A stretch of DNA of 64,000 bases from NCBI GenBank assembly GCA_014323865.1, contig JACONG010000013.1:62001-126000 (forward strand), in the 5' to 3' direction. The first letter of the stretch is position 1, and the number at the start of each line of letters is the position of its first letter. Position numbers and translations under genes: made by a program. The DNA is from Rhodospirillales bacterium (GTDB lineage Bacteria > Pseudomonadota > Alphaproteobacteria > SP197). This document shows, piece by piece, positions 26,187-34,549 of this stretch. The notes under the pieces were generated by a model. The model was not told the DNA's origin. It did no database searches and saw only the letters and a program-made list of their open reading frames with translations.

Positions 26187-27533
26187 ATGGCGACGCAAGC
26201 ATCCTCAGCCGCTGACTACGCGGGCTATCACCAGACCAGACCCGGCGGGCACGACGAACTCCTGGTCCGCGTCGGACCCGGCACACCGGCGGGCGAATAC
26301 CTACGTCGCTACTGGCAGCCGGTTAACATCGCCGACGAGCTCGGCGTCATGCCCAAGCTGATCCGGGTTCTGGGCGAACAACTCGTGCTGTTCCGCGACA
26401 AGAGCGGACGTATCGGCCTGGTCCACAAGAACTGCCCCCATCGTCGCGCTTCGATGGAGTTTGGCGTCTGCGAAACCCGTGGCATCCGCTGCTGCTATCA
26501 TGGCTGGCTGTTTGACGTGGACGGCACGATCCTCGAAGCGCCCGGCCAGCCCGACGATGTCGAGGAACGCCTGCGCGCCGCGACTCGGCTGGGGGCCTAT
26601 CCGGTCCGTGAGTACAAGGGCCTGATCTTCGCCTATCTCGGTCCGCCGGAGGGCGAGCCGGAGTTCCCGCTCTACGACACGCTCGACATGCCGGACCACA
26701 CGACGGTGCCCTACAAGGCGCCCTTCGGCTGCAACTGGATCCAGGTTCTCGACGCGATCCTCGATCCGCTCCACACCGCCTTCCTGCACTCGCGCATGAG
26801 CCGCGAGCAGTTCAGCCACGGCTTTGGCGAGATCGGCGAGTTCAAGTTCTACGAGCGCCCGACCGGATTCTTCGGCACGGCGACCAGGCGGGTCGATGAC
26901 AACGTCTGGATCCGGGTCAACGAGCTGGTCCTGCCGAACTACACCCAGGCCGGCGCGGCCTTCGCCGCCGACGGCACGCAGCAGCGTTACTTCGGCCGCA
27001 CCTCCTTTGCTCGCTGGGTCGTGCCGATCGACGATCACGAAACCATGTGCTTCGCTTGGGCGATCTTCGGCGAGCGCGGCGATCCCGAGAGCTACAATAC
27101 GCCCGAGGGCCCGGAACTGATCGAACAGGGCGAGGTCTTCGACCGGCCGTACGAAGAGCGCCAGCGCTATCCCGCCGATGTCGAGGCCTGCGAAGGTATG
27201 GGCACGATCTCCGAGCACACGCTCGAGAACCTCGTGCCCAGCGACAAGGGCATTCAGATGTACCGCCGCCGCCTGCGGGAGCTGATCCGCGCCTTGGAGA
27301 ACGGCGACGAACCGCTCGCGACGACCGCACACTTCGCCAACCCAGTGCCGACCTACGGTGGCGATACCGTGTTGCGGATGCCCTCCAACGGCGACGATCG
27401 CGCCCTCCTGCAGAAGGTCGGTATGGCCGTGATGGAGATCCAGTTCGCTGCCGAAGGCCTGCCAGAGGACGAACGCACGGCCCAGGTGATCGCCGGTCTC
27501 AAGGCACTGGAAGAGGAAGGTCTCCCCGCATGA
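26187..27533 (+). CDS. Rieske non-heme iron oxygenase, alpha subunit (phthalate-dioxygenase type)
   Basis: Rieske cluster ligands are seen as 'CPHRRASME' and 'CCYHGWLFD' (C-x-H ... C-x-x-H, residues ~86-108). The catalytic part has 'DAILDPLHTAFLHS' near residue 192, which supplies the Asp bridge and the His pair of the mononuclear iron site. The length of 448 residues and 'GTPAGEYLRRYWQPV' at the N-terminus are those of phthalate 4,5-dioxygenase-like and related O- or N-demethylating oxygenases. No reductase gene is in the operon, so electrons must come from elsewhere. It is the first gene of a four-gene operon. With the TMADH-like gene nearby, an N-demethylase role is plausible but unproven. 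Confidence 0.85.
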   Translation: MATQASSAADYAGYHQTRPGGHDELLVRVGPGTPAGEYLRRYWQPVNIADELGVMPKLIRVLGEQLVLFRDKSGRIGLVHKNCPHRRASMEFGVCETRGIRCCYHGWLFDVDGTILEAPGQPDDVEERLRAATRLGAYPVREYKGLIFAYLGPPEGEPEFPLYDTLDMPDHTTVPYKAPFGCNWIQVLDAILDPLHTAFLHSRMSREQFSHGFGEIGEFKFYERPTGFFGTATRRVDDNVWIRVNELVLPNYTQAGAAFAADGTQQRYFGRTSFARWVVPIDDHETMCFAWAIFGERGDPESYNTPEGPELIEQGEVFDRPYEERQRYPADVEACEGMGTISEHTLENLVPSDKGIQMYRRRLRELIRALENGDEPLATTAHFANPVPTYGGDTVLRMPSNGDDRALLQKVGMAVMEIQFAAEGLPEDERTAQVIAGLKALEEEGLPA

Positions 27534-28546
27534 CTGTCCGGGTTCACATCAAGAACAATCATGCCCATCCGGACACGTTTCCGCCGACCCCAGAGTCCGA
27601 ACCCGTCTTCACGACGACACAGGAACGCTACGACGCCGTGCTGGCCGACTATCCCGATCTCGCAGGCCAGCTAGACACCGTGATCGACTGGGACACCGAC
27701 AACTTCGCCGAATCCATGCAAACGGCCGAAGCGCTGATGTGCTGGGACCTGCCGACCGAGAACCTGTCGGAGGTGGCGCCGAACCTGCGCTGGATTCACA
27801 TCATCGGCGCGGGTGTCGAACACCTCTGCCCGATGGACTGGGTGCCCGAAGGCGTCGTGGTGACCAACAACAAGGGGGCGCAGGCGGCCAAGGCCGGCGA
27901 TTTCGGCCTGATGGCCGTGATGATGCTCCACAGCCACATCCCCGCGATCGCCACCAACCAGCGCAGCAACACCTGGAATTCGCTCTACTCGACGCCGATC
28001 AAGGGCCGCACAGTGCTGATCGTTGGCGTCGGCAGCTTGGGCGGCGGTGCAGCGAAACAACTTGGGAAGCTCGGCATCCACGTGCTGGGTGTCAGCCGCC
28101 ACGGCCGGCCTCACCCGAATGTCGATGAGATGGGTACCATGGCCGATCTCAATGCCTTTCTGCCGCGGGCCGACTATGTCTTTGCCTCGGTCCCGACGAC
28201 GCCGGAAACGGTCAACCTGTTGAACCGGGACCGGCTGGCTTCGATGAAGCCCGGTTCGGGAATCATCAACATCGGCCGCGCCGCTACCATGGACTACGAC
28301 GCGCTGGTGGACCTGCTGGAAAGCGGCCATCTCGACGGCGCCATCCTGGACGTCTTCGATCCCGAACCGCTGCCGCCGGAGTCACCGCTCTGGACGACAC
28401 CGAATCTCATGGTCATGCCACATATCTCAGCTGATGACGGTGACACCTATGTCGAGACCACGCTGACCATCTTCCTCAACAACATGCGCCGCTTCGTTGC
28501 CGGCGAGGAACTTCACAATCTGGTCCGGCCCGAGCTGGGATACTGA
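27530..28546 (+). CDS. D-isomer-specific 2-hydroxyacid dehydrogenase
   Basis: The protein is 338 residues. The NAD-binding motif 'IVGVGSLGGGAAKQLGKLG' lies at about 162-180. The catalytic Arg is in 'IINIGRAATMD', Glu in 'FDPEPLP' and His in 'VMPHIS', in the order and spacing of the family. ATG 27530 overlaps the stop of the Rieske gene (ATGA), showing translational coupling. The enzyme would interconvert a 2-oxoacid and a D-2-hydroxyacid with NAD(P)H, or reduce a glyoxylate-like product. The N-terminal domain is diverged ('TDNFAESMQTAEALMCWDLP'), so the substrate cannot be named. Confidence 0.85.
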   Translation: MTVRVHIKNNHAHPDTFPPTPESEPVFTTTQERYDAVLADYPDLAGQLDTVIDWDTDNFAESMQTAEALMCWDLPTENLSEVAPNLRWIHIIGAGVEHLCPMDWVPEGVVVTNNKGAQAAKAGDFGLMAVMMLHSHIPAIATNQRSNTWNSLYSTPIKGRTVLIVGVGSLGGGAAKQLGKLGIHVLGVSRHGRPHPNVDEMGTMADLNAFLPRADYVFASVPTTPETVNLLNRDRLASMKPGSGIINIGRAATMDYDALVDLLESGHLDGAILDVFDPEPLPPESPLWTTPNLMVMPHISADDGDTYVETTLTIFLNNMRRFVAGEELHNLVRPELGY

Positions 28547-28568
28547 CAGACAAACGGGGGCATTCGTC

Positions 28569-29993
28569 ATGACACTTCCTGATCCGCAGTCGCTGAGGGA
28601 GGCGATCGCGTCACCCGAGCGCATCCGCGAAACCGGCGAATGGCTTGTCGAAAAGGGCGTGAAGTACATCCTGTGCTGCTGGATCGACATGCTGGGCGTG
28701 CCAAAGACCAAGCCCGTGCCGGTTTCCGATTGGGGGCGTCTGTGTATCGGCAAGGGCCCGCAGTTCGCCGTGCATTCGGTCAGCTTCGTGCCTGAGCTCG
28801 GCCCGGCCGATCCCGACCAGATCATGGTGCCCGACCTCGACAGCCTGCTGATCTGTCCGTGGGACAAGAGCTGCGCCTGGGTCTTCGCCGACCTCTGGTG
28901 GTCGGACAAGCCCTACAATCTTTGCCCACGCTCGGCGATGAAGCGCATCGTGCGCGACTGCGAGTCCAAGGGTTACCATGTCTACGCCGGTGTCGAGCCA
29001 GAGTTCATCGTCATGCGCTGGAAGGACGGCCGGCCAGTGAAGGCGATGGACAACGACCCGCAGCCCGGCGAAGGCATCCGCCCGCGCCGCCAGGCGTTCG
29101 GTTATGACGTGGAGTTCTCGATCGACTCCATGGGCTTCCTCGGCGAGCTGATCGACATCCTCGACAACGAACTCGACTGGGACCTCCACGACGTCGTGGC
29201 CGAGGGTGCCTACAGCCAGTTCGAGCTCGATTTCGGCTACACCGACGTGCTCGCCATGGCTGATCGACTGGTCTTTCTGCGCATCCTGCTGAAGGAGATC
29301 GCCAAAAAGCACGGCATGTTCGTGACCTTCATGCCGAAGCCGACGATCGGCGACTGGCGTTCGGGCGCACACATGAACATCTCCATGCGTCACGTCGACG
29401 ACTCCGAGACCAACATCTTCGAGACAGCCAACGGCGAGTGGGACGACCGGGTCTACGGCGCAGTCGGCGGCCTGCTGCGCCATGGCGGCGCGCTGACGGC
29501 GGTCACCTGCTGCACGGTCAACTCCTACAACGGCCTGGTACCGCGCGTCGGCGGCTTCGAGGGCGGCACCGTCACCTGGGCGCCGACCCATATGACCTAT
29601 GGCTTCAACAACCGCTCGGCCATGCTGCGCCTGCCACAAGCCCGGTTCTGCATCGAGAACCGAGCCGCCGACATGTGCATGAACCCCTACCTCGGGCTCG
29701 GCATCTCGGCCGCCTGCATGACCGACGGTGTGGTCAACAAGCACGATCCCGGCCGTCCACTCAACCAGGACCTCTACGAGCTCTCCGAAGACGAGATCGT
29801 CGCCTCGGGCGCCCAGCGCCTACCGCGCAATCTGCTGGAGGCGATCGAGACCCTGCGCGACGACGACGACGTGAAGGGCGTTATGGGCGAGCAGATGGCC
29901 GCGAGCTTCATCGCCTACAAGGTCGACGAGTGGGAGCGCTATCACCAGGCGATCACCGACTGGGAGGTGCAGGAGTACCTGCGTCTCTACTGA
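28569..29993 (+). CDS. Glutamine-synthetase-family ligase (GlnT / gamma-glutamylmethylamide-synthetase-like)
   Basis: The 474-residue protein has the GS beta-grasp and catalytic domains. Motifs: 'VEPEFIVM' (metal ligand Glu), 'EGAYSQFELDF', 'SGAHMNISM' (nucleotide/metal His), 'NRSAMLRLP' (Arg for gamma-phosphate) and 'ENRAADMCMNPYL' (glutamate-binding Arg). It is distinct from housekeeping GlnA and lacks its 'Y' adenylylation loop. Relatives amidate glutamate with methylamine (GMAS) or polyamines. ATG 28569 has a G-rich ribosome site. Methylamine from N-demethylation nearby would be a natural partner, but ammonia or another amine is possible. Confidence 0.8.
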   Translation: MTLPDPQSLREAIASPERIRETGEWLVEKGVKYILCCWIDMLGVPKTKPVPVSDWGRLCIGKGPQFAVHSVSFVPELGPADPDQIMVPDLDSLLICPWDKSCAWVFADLWWSDKPYNLCPRSAMKRIVRDCESKGYHVYAGVEPEFIVMRWKDGRPVKAMDNDPQPGEGIRPRRQAFGYDVEFSIDSMGFLGELIDILDNELDWDLHDVVAEGAYSQFELDFGYTDVLAMADRLVFLRILLKEIAKKHGMFVTFMPKPTIGDWRSGAHMNISMRHVDDSETNIFETANGEWDDRVYGAVGGLLRHGGALTAVTCCTVNSYNGLVPRVGGFEGGTVTWAPTHMTYGFNNRSAMLRLPQARFCIENRAADMCMNPYLGLGISAACMTDGVVNKHDPGRPLNQDLYELSEDEIVASGAQRLPRNLLEAIETLRDDDDVKGVMGEQMAASFIAYKVDEWERYHQAITDWEVQEYLRLY

Positions 29994-31003
29994 TGGCCGA
30001 CCACGAGGTCTTCGCACTCGGCGACGTCACCCTGCAGTCGGGTGCGGTGCTGCAGGACGCAAGGCTCGCCTACAAGACCTGGGGCACGCTGAACGCGGCG
30101 CGCGACAACGTGGTGGTGATCCCGACCTTCTACACGGGCACACACACGCGCAACGAGGCCTACTTCGGTTCCGGCCGGGCGATCGATCCGGAGCGCCATT
30201 TCATCGTCACGCCGAACCTCTTCGGCAACGCGATCTCGTCGTCGCCGTCGAACACGGCCGCACCCCAGGACGGCCCACGCTTTCCCCGGACGTCGTTTTT
30301 CGACAATGTCGCCTGCCAGCACCGTCTGCTGACCGAACACCTGGGCATTGAGCACATCGCGCTGGTGACCGGCTGGTCCATGGCCGCCTGCCAGTCCTTC
30401 CAGTGGGGCGCGCAGTATCCCGACATGGTGACGGCGATCCTGCCGTTCTGCGGTTCGGCCAGGACCTCGCCGCATAACATCGTCTTCCTGGAAGGCGTGA
30501 AGGCGGCACTCTGCGCGGATGCCAACTGGAACGGCGGCGACTATCTCGCGAAGCCGGTGGAGGGGCTCAAGGCCTTCGGCCGCGTCTATGCCGGCTGGGC
30601 GTTCTCGCAGACCTGGTACCGCGAACACCGCTACCGCGAGCTTGGCTTCGAAACCTTCGAGGACCTGCTGCTCGACTGGGAGGCCGATCACGTCAACGGC
30701 TGGGATGCCAATAACCTGCTGCACAAGATCTGGACTTGGCAGAACAGCAATATCAGCGCCAACGACCGCTATGGCGGCGACTTCGCCGCGGCGCTCGGCG
30801 CGATCAGGGCGAAGGCCATCGTCATGCCCGCGGCCACCGACCTCTACTTCCCGCCTGAAGACAGCGAGATCGAGGTCTCTCACATGTCAAATGCTGAGAT
30901 CCGCGTGTTCGACACGGTGTGGGGTCATTGCTGCGCCAGCGGCACCAACGAGCCGGCGTTCCATACCTTCTTCGACGCGGCCGTGCGCGACCTGCTGCCC
31001 TAG
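29993..31003 (+). CDS. Alpha/beta-fold MetX-like acyltransferase or hydrolase
   Basis: The 336-residue protein starts 'LGDVTLQSGAVLQDARLAYKTWGTL' in part, the N-terminal strand pattern of homoserine O-acetyltransferases. It has the nucleophile elbow 'GWSMAA' (Ser near residue 127), a probable catalytic Asp in 'PAATDLYFPPED' and His in 'VWGHCCASG'. MetX proper has 'GGSMGG', so the oxyanion surroundings differ and a hydrolase role is equally likely. Its ATG overlaps the stop of the glutamine-synthetase-like gene by one base (TGATG), making it the last gene of the Rieske operon. Confidence 0.8.
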   Translation: MADHEVFALGDVTLQSGAVLQDARLAYKTWGTLNAARDNVVVIPTFYTGTHTRNEAYFGSGRAIDPERHFIVTPNLFGNAISSSPSNTAAPQDGPRFPRTSFFDNVACQHRLLTEHLGIEHIALVTGWSMAACQSFQWGAQYPDMVTAILPFCGSARTSPHNIVFLEGVKAALCADANWNGGDYLAKPVEGLKAFGRVYAGWAFSQTWYREHRYRELGFETFEDLLLDWEADHVNGWDANNLLHKIWTWQNSNISANDRYGGDFAAALGAIRAKAIVMPAATDLYFPPEDSEIEVSHMSNAEIRVFDTVWGHCCASGTNEPAFHTFFDAAVRDLLP

Positions 31004-31069
31004 TATCTCTGGAACTGGCGCCCGGTCGCGGGCAAGGTCCGGGCGCAAGCTGGAAGTTGCGGGTGCCGC

Positions 31070-31446
31070 ATGAATGTGCGGCTCGTCAATCAGGAGTTTT
31101 CGGTGAGCAGAGCGGCCCTGATGCCGTTCAGCCTGTGTGACGTCATGCGCAGCCAGGGTCATTCCGTGACGGTGGCCTGCCACGAGGTCGAGGAAACACC
31201 GATGCGCGCCGCCGATCGCAGCCGGGGTGTCGAAATCCGCAACGCCATGCCGGCCAACGGGTTTGACGTCGCCGTCGTCAACACGGTGGTGTGCGGTCCG
31301 ATGGTTCTGAAGATCGCGCCGCGCAGATCGTCATGCCGCGCCCCCACGCCCGCGACACGTTGTTCCTACGCGGTGATCGGATCCTCTGCACGCAATTCGA
31401 CAACGGTCAGGACGAAACCCGGAAGCAACGCATCGGTAATGCCTAG
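31070..31446 (+). pseudogene. Possible remnant of a glycosyltransferase N-terminal domain
   Basis: The frame reads 'VRLVNQEFSVSRAALMPFSL' in part, 'MRSQGHSVTVACHEVE' and 'FDVAVVNTVVCGPMVL', a first beta-alpha-beta unit like the start of GT4 glycosyltransferases (NQEF..SGA..., GH.V.V, D..VVNT). After 'LKIAP' a frame change near 31315 gives 'QIVMPRPHARDTLFLRGDR' and the gene ends by 31446. The remaining two thirds are absent. The family call rests on weak motifs. It fills the gap between the Rieske operon and the MaoC genes. Confidence 0.35.
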
Positions 31447-31465
31447 CGATCTCATGGCGCTCTCC

Positions 31466-32323
31466 TCATGCCACCTCGGCGAGGCCGTTGTTCAGGACCA
31501 CGGCATCACGGTCGGCAATGCGCGCGCGAAACGACACCGTGGTGCCGTCGACCCACATCTCCGTCCGAATGGTCTCGCCAGGGAAAACGGGTGCGGAGAA
31601 ACGGACGTCGAATCGCCTCAATCGCGACGGATCGTAGCCGCATAGCGTCTTGACCACCGCGTGGCCTGCCACGCCAAAAGTACAGAGACCGTGAAGGATC
31701 GGCCGGTCGAACCCGGCCTCCCTCGCGACATCGGGGTCGGCATGCAGCGGATTCAAATCGCCGCTCATGCGATAGATCAGGGCATGCTGCGGCAGAGTCG
31801 ACAGGTCGCAGACATGGTCGGGTTCGCGATCGGGCAACGTGTGAACCGGGCGTACCGGCCCATCGGGTCCCCCAAAGCCGCCGTCTCCGCGTGCGAAGGT
31901 CGTGCGCCGCACGGTAGCCATGAGGTCACCGCTCTTCGCATCGGAGACCTCGCGCGTGATGTAGATCAACGCGCCGCGACCCTCGCCCTTGTCGATGATC
32001 TCGTCAATGCGGCTGCGGGTCACGAACTGTCCCTCGGGCGGCAACGGCCTGTAAAGGATCAGACTCTCCTCGCCATGCACGACACGCTTCCAGTCAACGC
32101 CGGTGGCGGGATCGTGCAGCCAGAAGCCGGACGGCGACATGACCACCGCCATTGTCGGCAGCGCGAGCATGTTCTTCTCGCAGGTGAAGCGGAGCTGGTC
32201 GGGATCGAGCGGATCGTGACCCAGCCCGCAGCCGAGCGCATAGAGCGCCGAGTCCTGCCACATCCAGTCGACATGGTGTTCGCCGAAGTCCCAAGCCTTC
32301 AGGGCATCGTAGTCGATTGTCAT
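31466..32323 (-). CDS. MaoC-family (hotdog) enoyl-CoA hydratase, copy 1
   Basis: The 285-residue protein carries the hydratase-2 signature 'YRMSGDLNPLHADPDVA' near residue 190, with the catalytic Asp and His, and 'RPILHGLCTFGVAGHAV' after it. The N-terminal half is a second, degenerate hotdog fold, as in eukaryotic-type MFE-2 hydratase domains. ATG 32323 overlaps the TGA of the upstream MaoC gene (TGATG). The pair probably hydrates a 2-enoyl-CoA in beta-oxidation of an unusual acyl chain. The SDR that would act next is broken. Confidence 0.9.
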   Translation of the reverse strand: MTIDYDALKAWDFGEHHVDWMWQDSALYALGCGLGHDPLDPDQLRFTCEKNMLALPTMAVVMSPSGFWLHDPATGVDWKRVVHGEESLILYRPLPPEGQFVTRSRIDEIIDKGEGRGALIYITREVSDAKSGDLMATVRRTTFARGDGGFGGPDGPVRPVHTLPDREPDHVCDLSTLPQHALIYRMSGDLNPLHADPDVAREAGFDRPILHGLCTFGVAGHAVVKTLCGYDPSRLRRFDVRFSAPVFPGETIRTEMWVDGTTVSFRARIADRDAVVLNNGLAEVA

Positions 32324-33186
32324 CAGCACAGCTCCGCCTTGCCGTGATCGAGCACCACGACGTCACGCTCAATCGACCGGGTCCGATGCAGCACATCAGA
32401 ACCGTCCTGCCAGATCACCGTCTCGAGCGTCTCGCCGGGATAGACCGGTACGGTGAAACGACCGTGAAAACCTGCGAGGCCGTTGGGGTCATGGGCACAG
32501 CAGGAGGCAACCACCGCATAGCAGGCCATGCCATAGGTCGCGAGGCCGTGCAGGATCGGTCCGTCGAAACCGGAATCGCGCGCGAACGCCGGATCGGTGT
32601 GCAGCTCATAGGTGTCGCCACTCAGACGATAGAGCAGCGCGGCCTGCGGCATGACCGACCGGGTGACGATGTGGTCCGGCACCCGGTCGGGTGCTGTCGC
32701 TCTCTCGCGTCGCTTCGGCGGCTCGCCACCGAAGCCTCCGGCGCCAAGCAGCACACAGGTCTGCTTCAGTGTGACGAGGAGGTCTCCGCTCGCGGCATCG
32801 GCGACCGTGTCCTCCAAGGTCAGGATCGCGTGGCGGCCCTCGCCCCAGTCGTAAAGACCCGTGAAGCGCGACTGGCACATCACGGTGCCCTCTGAGGCCA
32901 GAGGCTTGTGAAACGTGATCGTCTCGTCGCCATGAACATTGGGGGCGTCGCCCACACCGGAATCATCGTCGAGAAACCAGGCGGTGTCGTGCCCGATGAT
33001 CGAGGCAAAACTCGGCACCACCTTCGGTCCCCACTCTTCGTAGACAAACGCCAGCTCGTCACGATTGACGGGATCCGCCCCGAGACCGAGACCCAACGCA
33101 TGGAGTACGGTTTCGCGTGCACCGTAGCTGACCGTGCGGGCGGGACTGCGGTAGGCAGCGATCTTCTGGGGATCGGGCTTGATCAT
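32323..33186 (-). CDS. MaoC-family (hotdog) enoyl-CoA hydratase, copy 2
   Basis: This 287-residue paralogue of the downstream gene has 'YRLSGDTYELHTDPAFA', where the usual N-x-x-H is replaced by 'YELH': Asp and His are kept but Asn is changed to Tyr. 'GPILHGLATYGMACYAV' follows. ATG 33186 is preferred over 33198 because it gives the paralogue's N-terminus. The substitution next to the catalytic His suggests a shifted substrate or a partner role in a heterodimer with copy 1. It overlaps the end of the SDR pseudogene by four bases, so all three were one operon. Confidence 0.85.
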   Translation of the reverse strand: MIKPDPQKIAAYRSPARTVSYGARETVLHALGLGLGADPVNRDELAFVYEEWGPKVVPSFASIIGHDTAWFLDDDSGVGDAPNVHGDETITFHKPLASEGTVMCQSRFTGLYDWGEGRHAILTLEDTVADAASGDLLVTLKQTCVLLGAGGFGGEPPKRRERATAPDRVPDHIVTRSVMPQAALLYRLSGDTYELHTDPAFARDSGFDGPILHGLATYGMACYAVVASCCAHDPNGLAGFHGRFTVPVYPGETLETVIWQDGSDVLHRTRSIERDVVVLDHGKAELC

Positions 33187-33763
33187 ACGGGACCCCACAG
33201 GAAGACATCGGCGGACACGGCGAGATCATAGAGATCGCTTGCAAAGGCAGGCACCATCTGATCGGCCAGCGCCCCGGGCGTCCAGCCGCCGTCGCGGTGC
33301 AGCGAGCACACTGGGCGCGGCTGGCTCATCAGGAACACCTTGCTGCCGCGCACGCAGAAGATCTGGCCCGTGACCTTGGCGGCGGCGGACGCCAGAACAT
33401 GACCATCGGTGCGATCTTGGCTGGCGTCAGAGACTTCCGCTTCTCGACACACGCCTGCTGATCCTCCGTCTCGGTCGGGATCAAGCCGATCATGCGCGAC
33501 CAGGCAAACAGCGCGATGCAGTTCGACCGGCCCCCGAAGCACGCCATGCCGATGCCGCGACTGAACTCGACGCCCCCCATTTTCGCTGCGGCATGGTTGA
33601 CTTGGCCCACATTGCCGATCAGGCCCGAGGTCGAGGTGAAGTACACGAAAGCGCCCGAACCCTGTTCCCGGAACAGGCTGGACGCCGCCTGGCTGGTGTT
33701 GAAGCTGCCGCGCAGATGAACATCGGGCACCGCACCGGTCACCAGCACCGCCTTGTCGGCCAT
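33183..33763 (-). pseudogene. Broken short-chain dehydrogenase/reductase
   Basis: The start 'MADKAVLVTGA' is followed at once by 'VPDVHLRGSFNTSQAA', so most of the Rossmann nucleotide-binding half (TGxxxGIG, DxND and the NAG motif) has been removed by an in-frame deletion near 33730. The rest keeps 'VYFTSTSGLIGNVGQVNHAAAK' in part, where His replaces the catalytic Tyr of Y-x-x-x-K (NHAAAK). A frameshift near 33390 puts the C-terminus ('KVFLMSQPRP' ... 'VFLWGPV') in another frame. The family is the fatty-acid or steroid MFE-2-like SDR that normally accompanies MaoC hydratases. Confidence 0.75.
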
Positions 33764-33845
33764 ACGGTCCTCCCCTGTTGCGCGATACTGTTCCGCCGCA
33801 CGGCGATAAGGTCAATGATGGCGATGCACCGACAAGGACCCAGCC

Positions 33846-34547
33846 ATGGCCGACGACCTCTACCGCCGCCTCGCACAGCTCTCCACCGCGACCGTCTCGA
33901 CCCAGCTTCTGAAGCGCGGTCTGCGTGCCGTCTTTATCGGTGGTATCGCTCCGGTCAGGCCGGACCAGCCGACCATCGCCGGGCCGGCCTACACCCTGCG
34001 CTGCCTGCCCTATCGCGAAGACCTCTACGACCCTGCCCGGTTCGGCGATCCCAGGAGCAGCCAGCGGCGCATGGTCGAGGAGGCACCGGAGGGCAGCGTC
34101 GTCGTGATTGAAACCGGCGGCAACCTCGCGGCTGCCGTACTGGGCGACATCCTGGCGACCCGGCTGCGCGTGCGCGGCGTAGCAGGCGTTGTTACCGACG
34201 GCGCGGTTCGTGACCATGCGGGTATCGCCGCATCGGGCCTGCCCGTCGTCTGCGCCGGTGCGGCAGCACCGGCCAACCCAGCTGCATTCAGCGACGGCGG
34301 TCTCGATCTCGATATCGCCTGCGGTGGCGTCACGGTCCGGCCTGGCGACGCCGTCATTGCCGACGGCGATGGCGCCATTGTCATTCCCGCCAACCTCGTC
34401 GCGGCCGTGGTGACCGATGGCGAGGAGCAGGAATGCCTCGAGGCCTGGGTGCTCAAACAGGCTGAGGCCGACACGCCCGTCCCAGGCCTCTATCCGCCCG
34501 ACGCGGAAACCCGCGCACGATACGAAGCCGAACGCAACGACGACTGA
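33846..34547 (+). CDS. RraA-like protein (4-hydroxy-4-methyl-2-oxoglutarate aldolase/RraA family)
   Basis: The 233-residue protein has the family core 'VLGDILATRLRVRGVAGVVTDGAVRD', given here in part as 'GDILATRL' and 'GVVTDGAVRD'. That is the G-D-x-x-x-x-A...R-G...DG-x-x-R-D pattern of class II HMG aldolases and RraA regulators. The Arg-Asp pair needed for aldolase activity is present, so an aldolase or decarboxylase of an oxoacid is more likely than ribonuclease regulation. It starts 82 bases from the divergent SDR remnant and ends two bases before the convergent TPR gene. Confidence 0.8.
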   Translation: MADDLYRRLAQLSTATVSTQLLKRGLRAVFIGGIAPVRPDQPTIAGPAYTLRCLPYREDLYDPARFGDPRSSQRRMVEEAPEGSVVVIETGGNLAAAVLGDILATRLRVRGVAGVVTDGAVRDHAGIAASGLPVVCAGAAAPANPAAFSDGGLDLDIACGGVTVRPGDAVIADGDGAIVIPANLVAAVVTDGEEQECLEAWVLKQAEADTPVPGLYPPDAETRARYEAERNDD

Positions 34548-34549
34548 TC

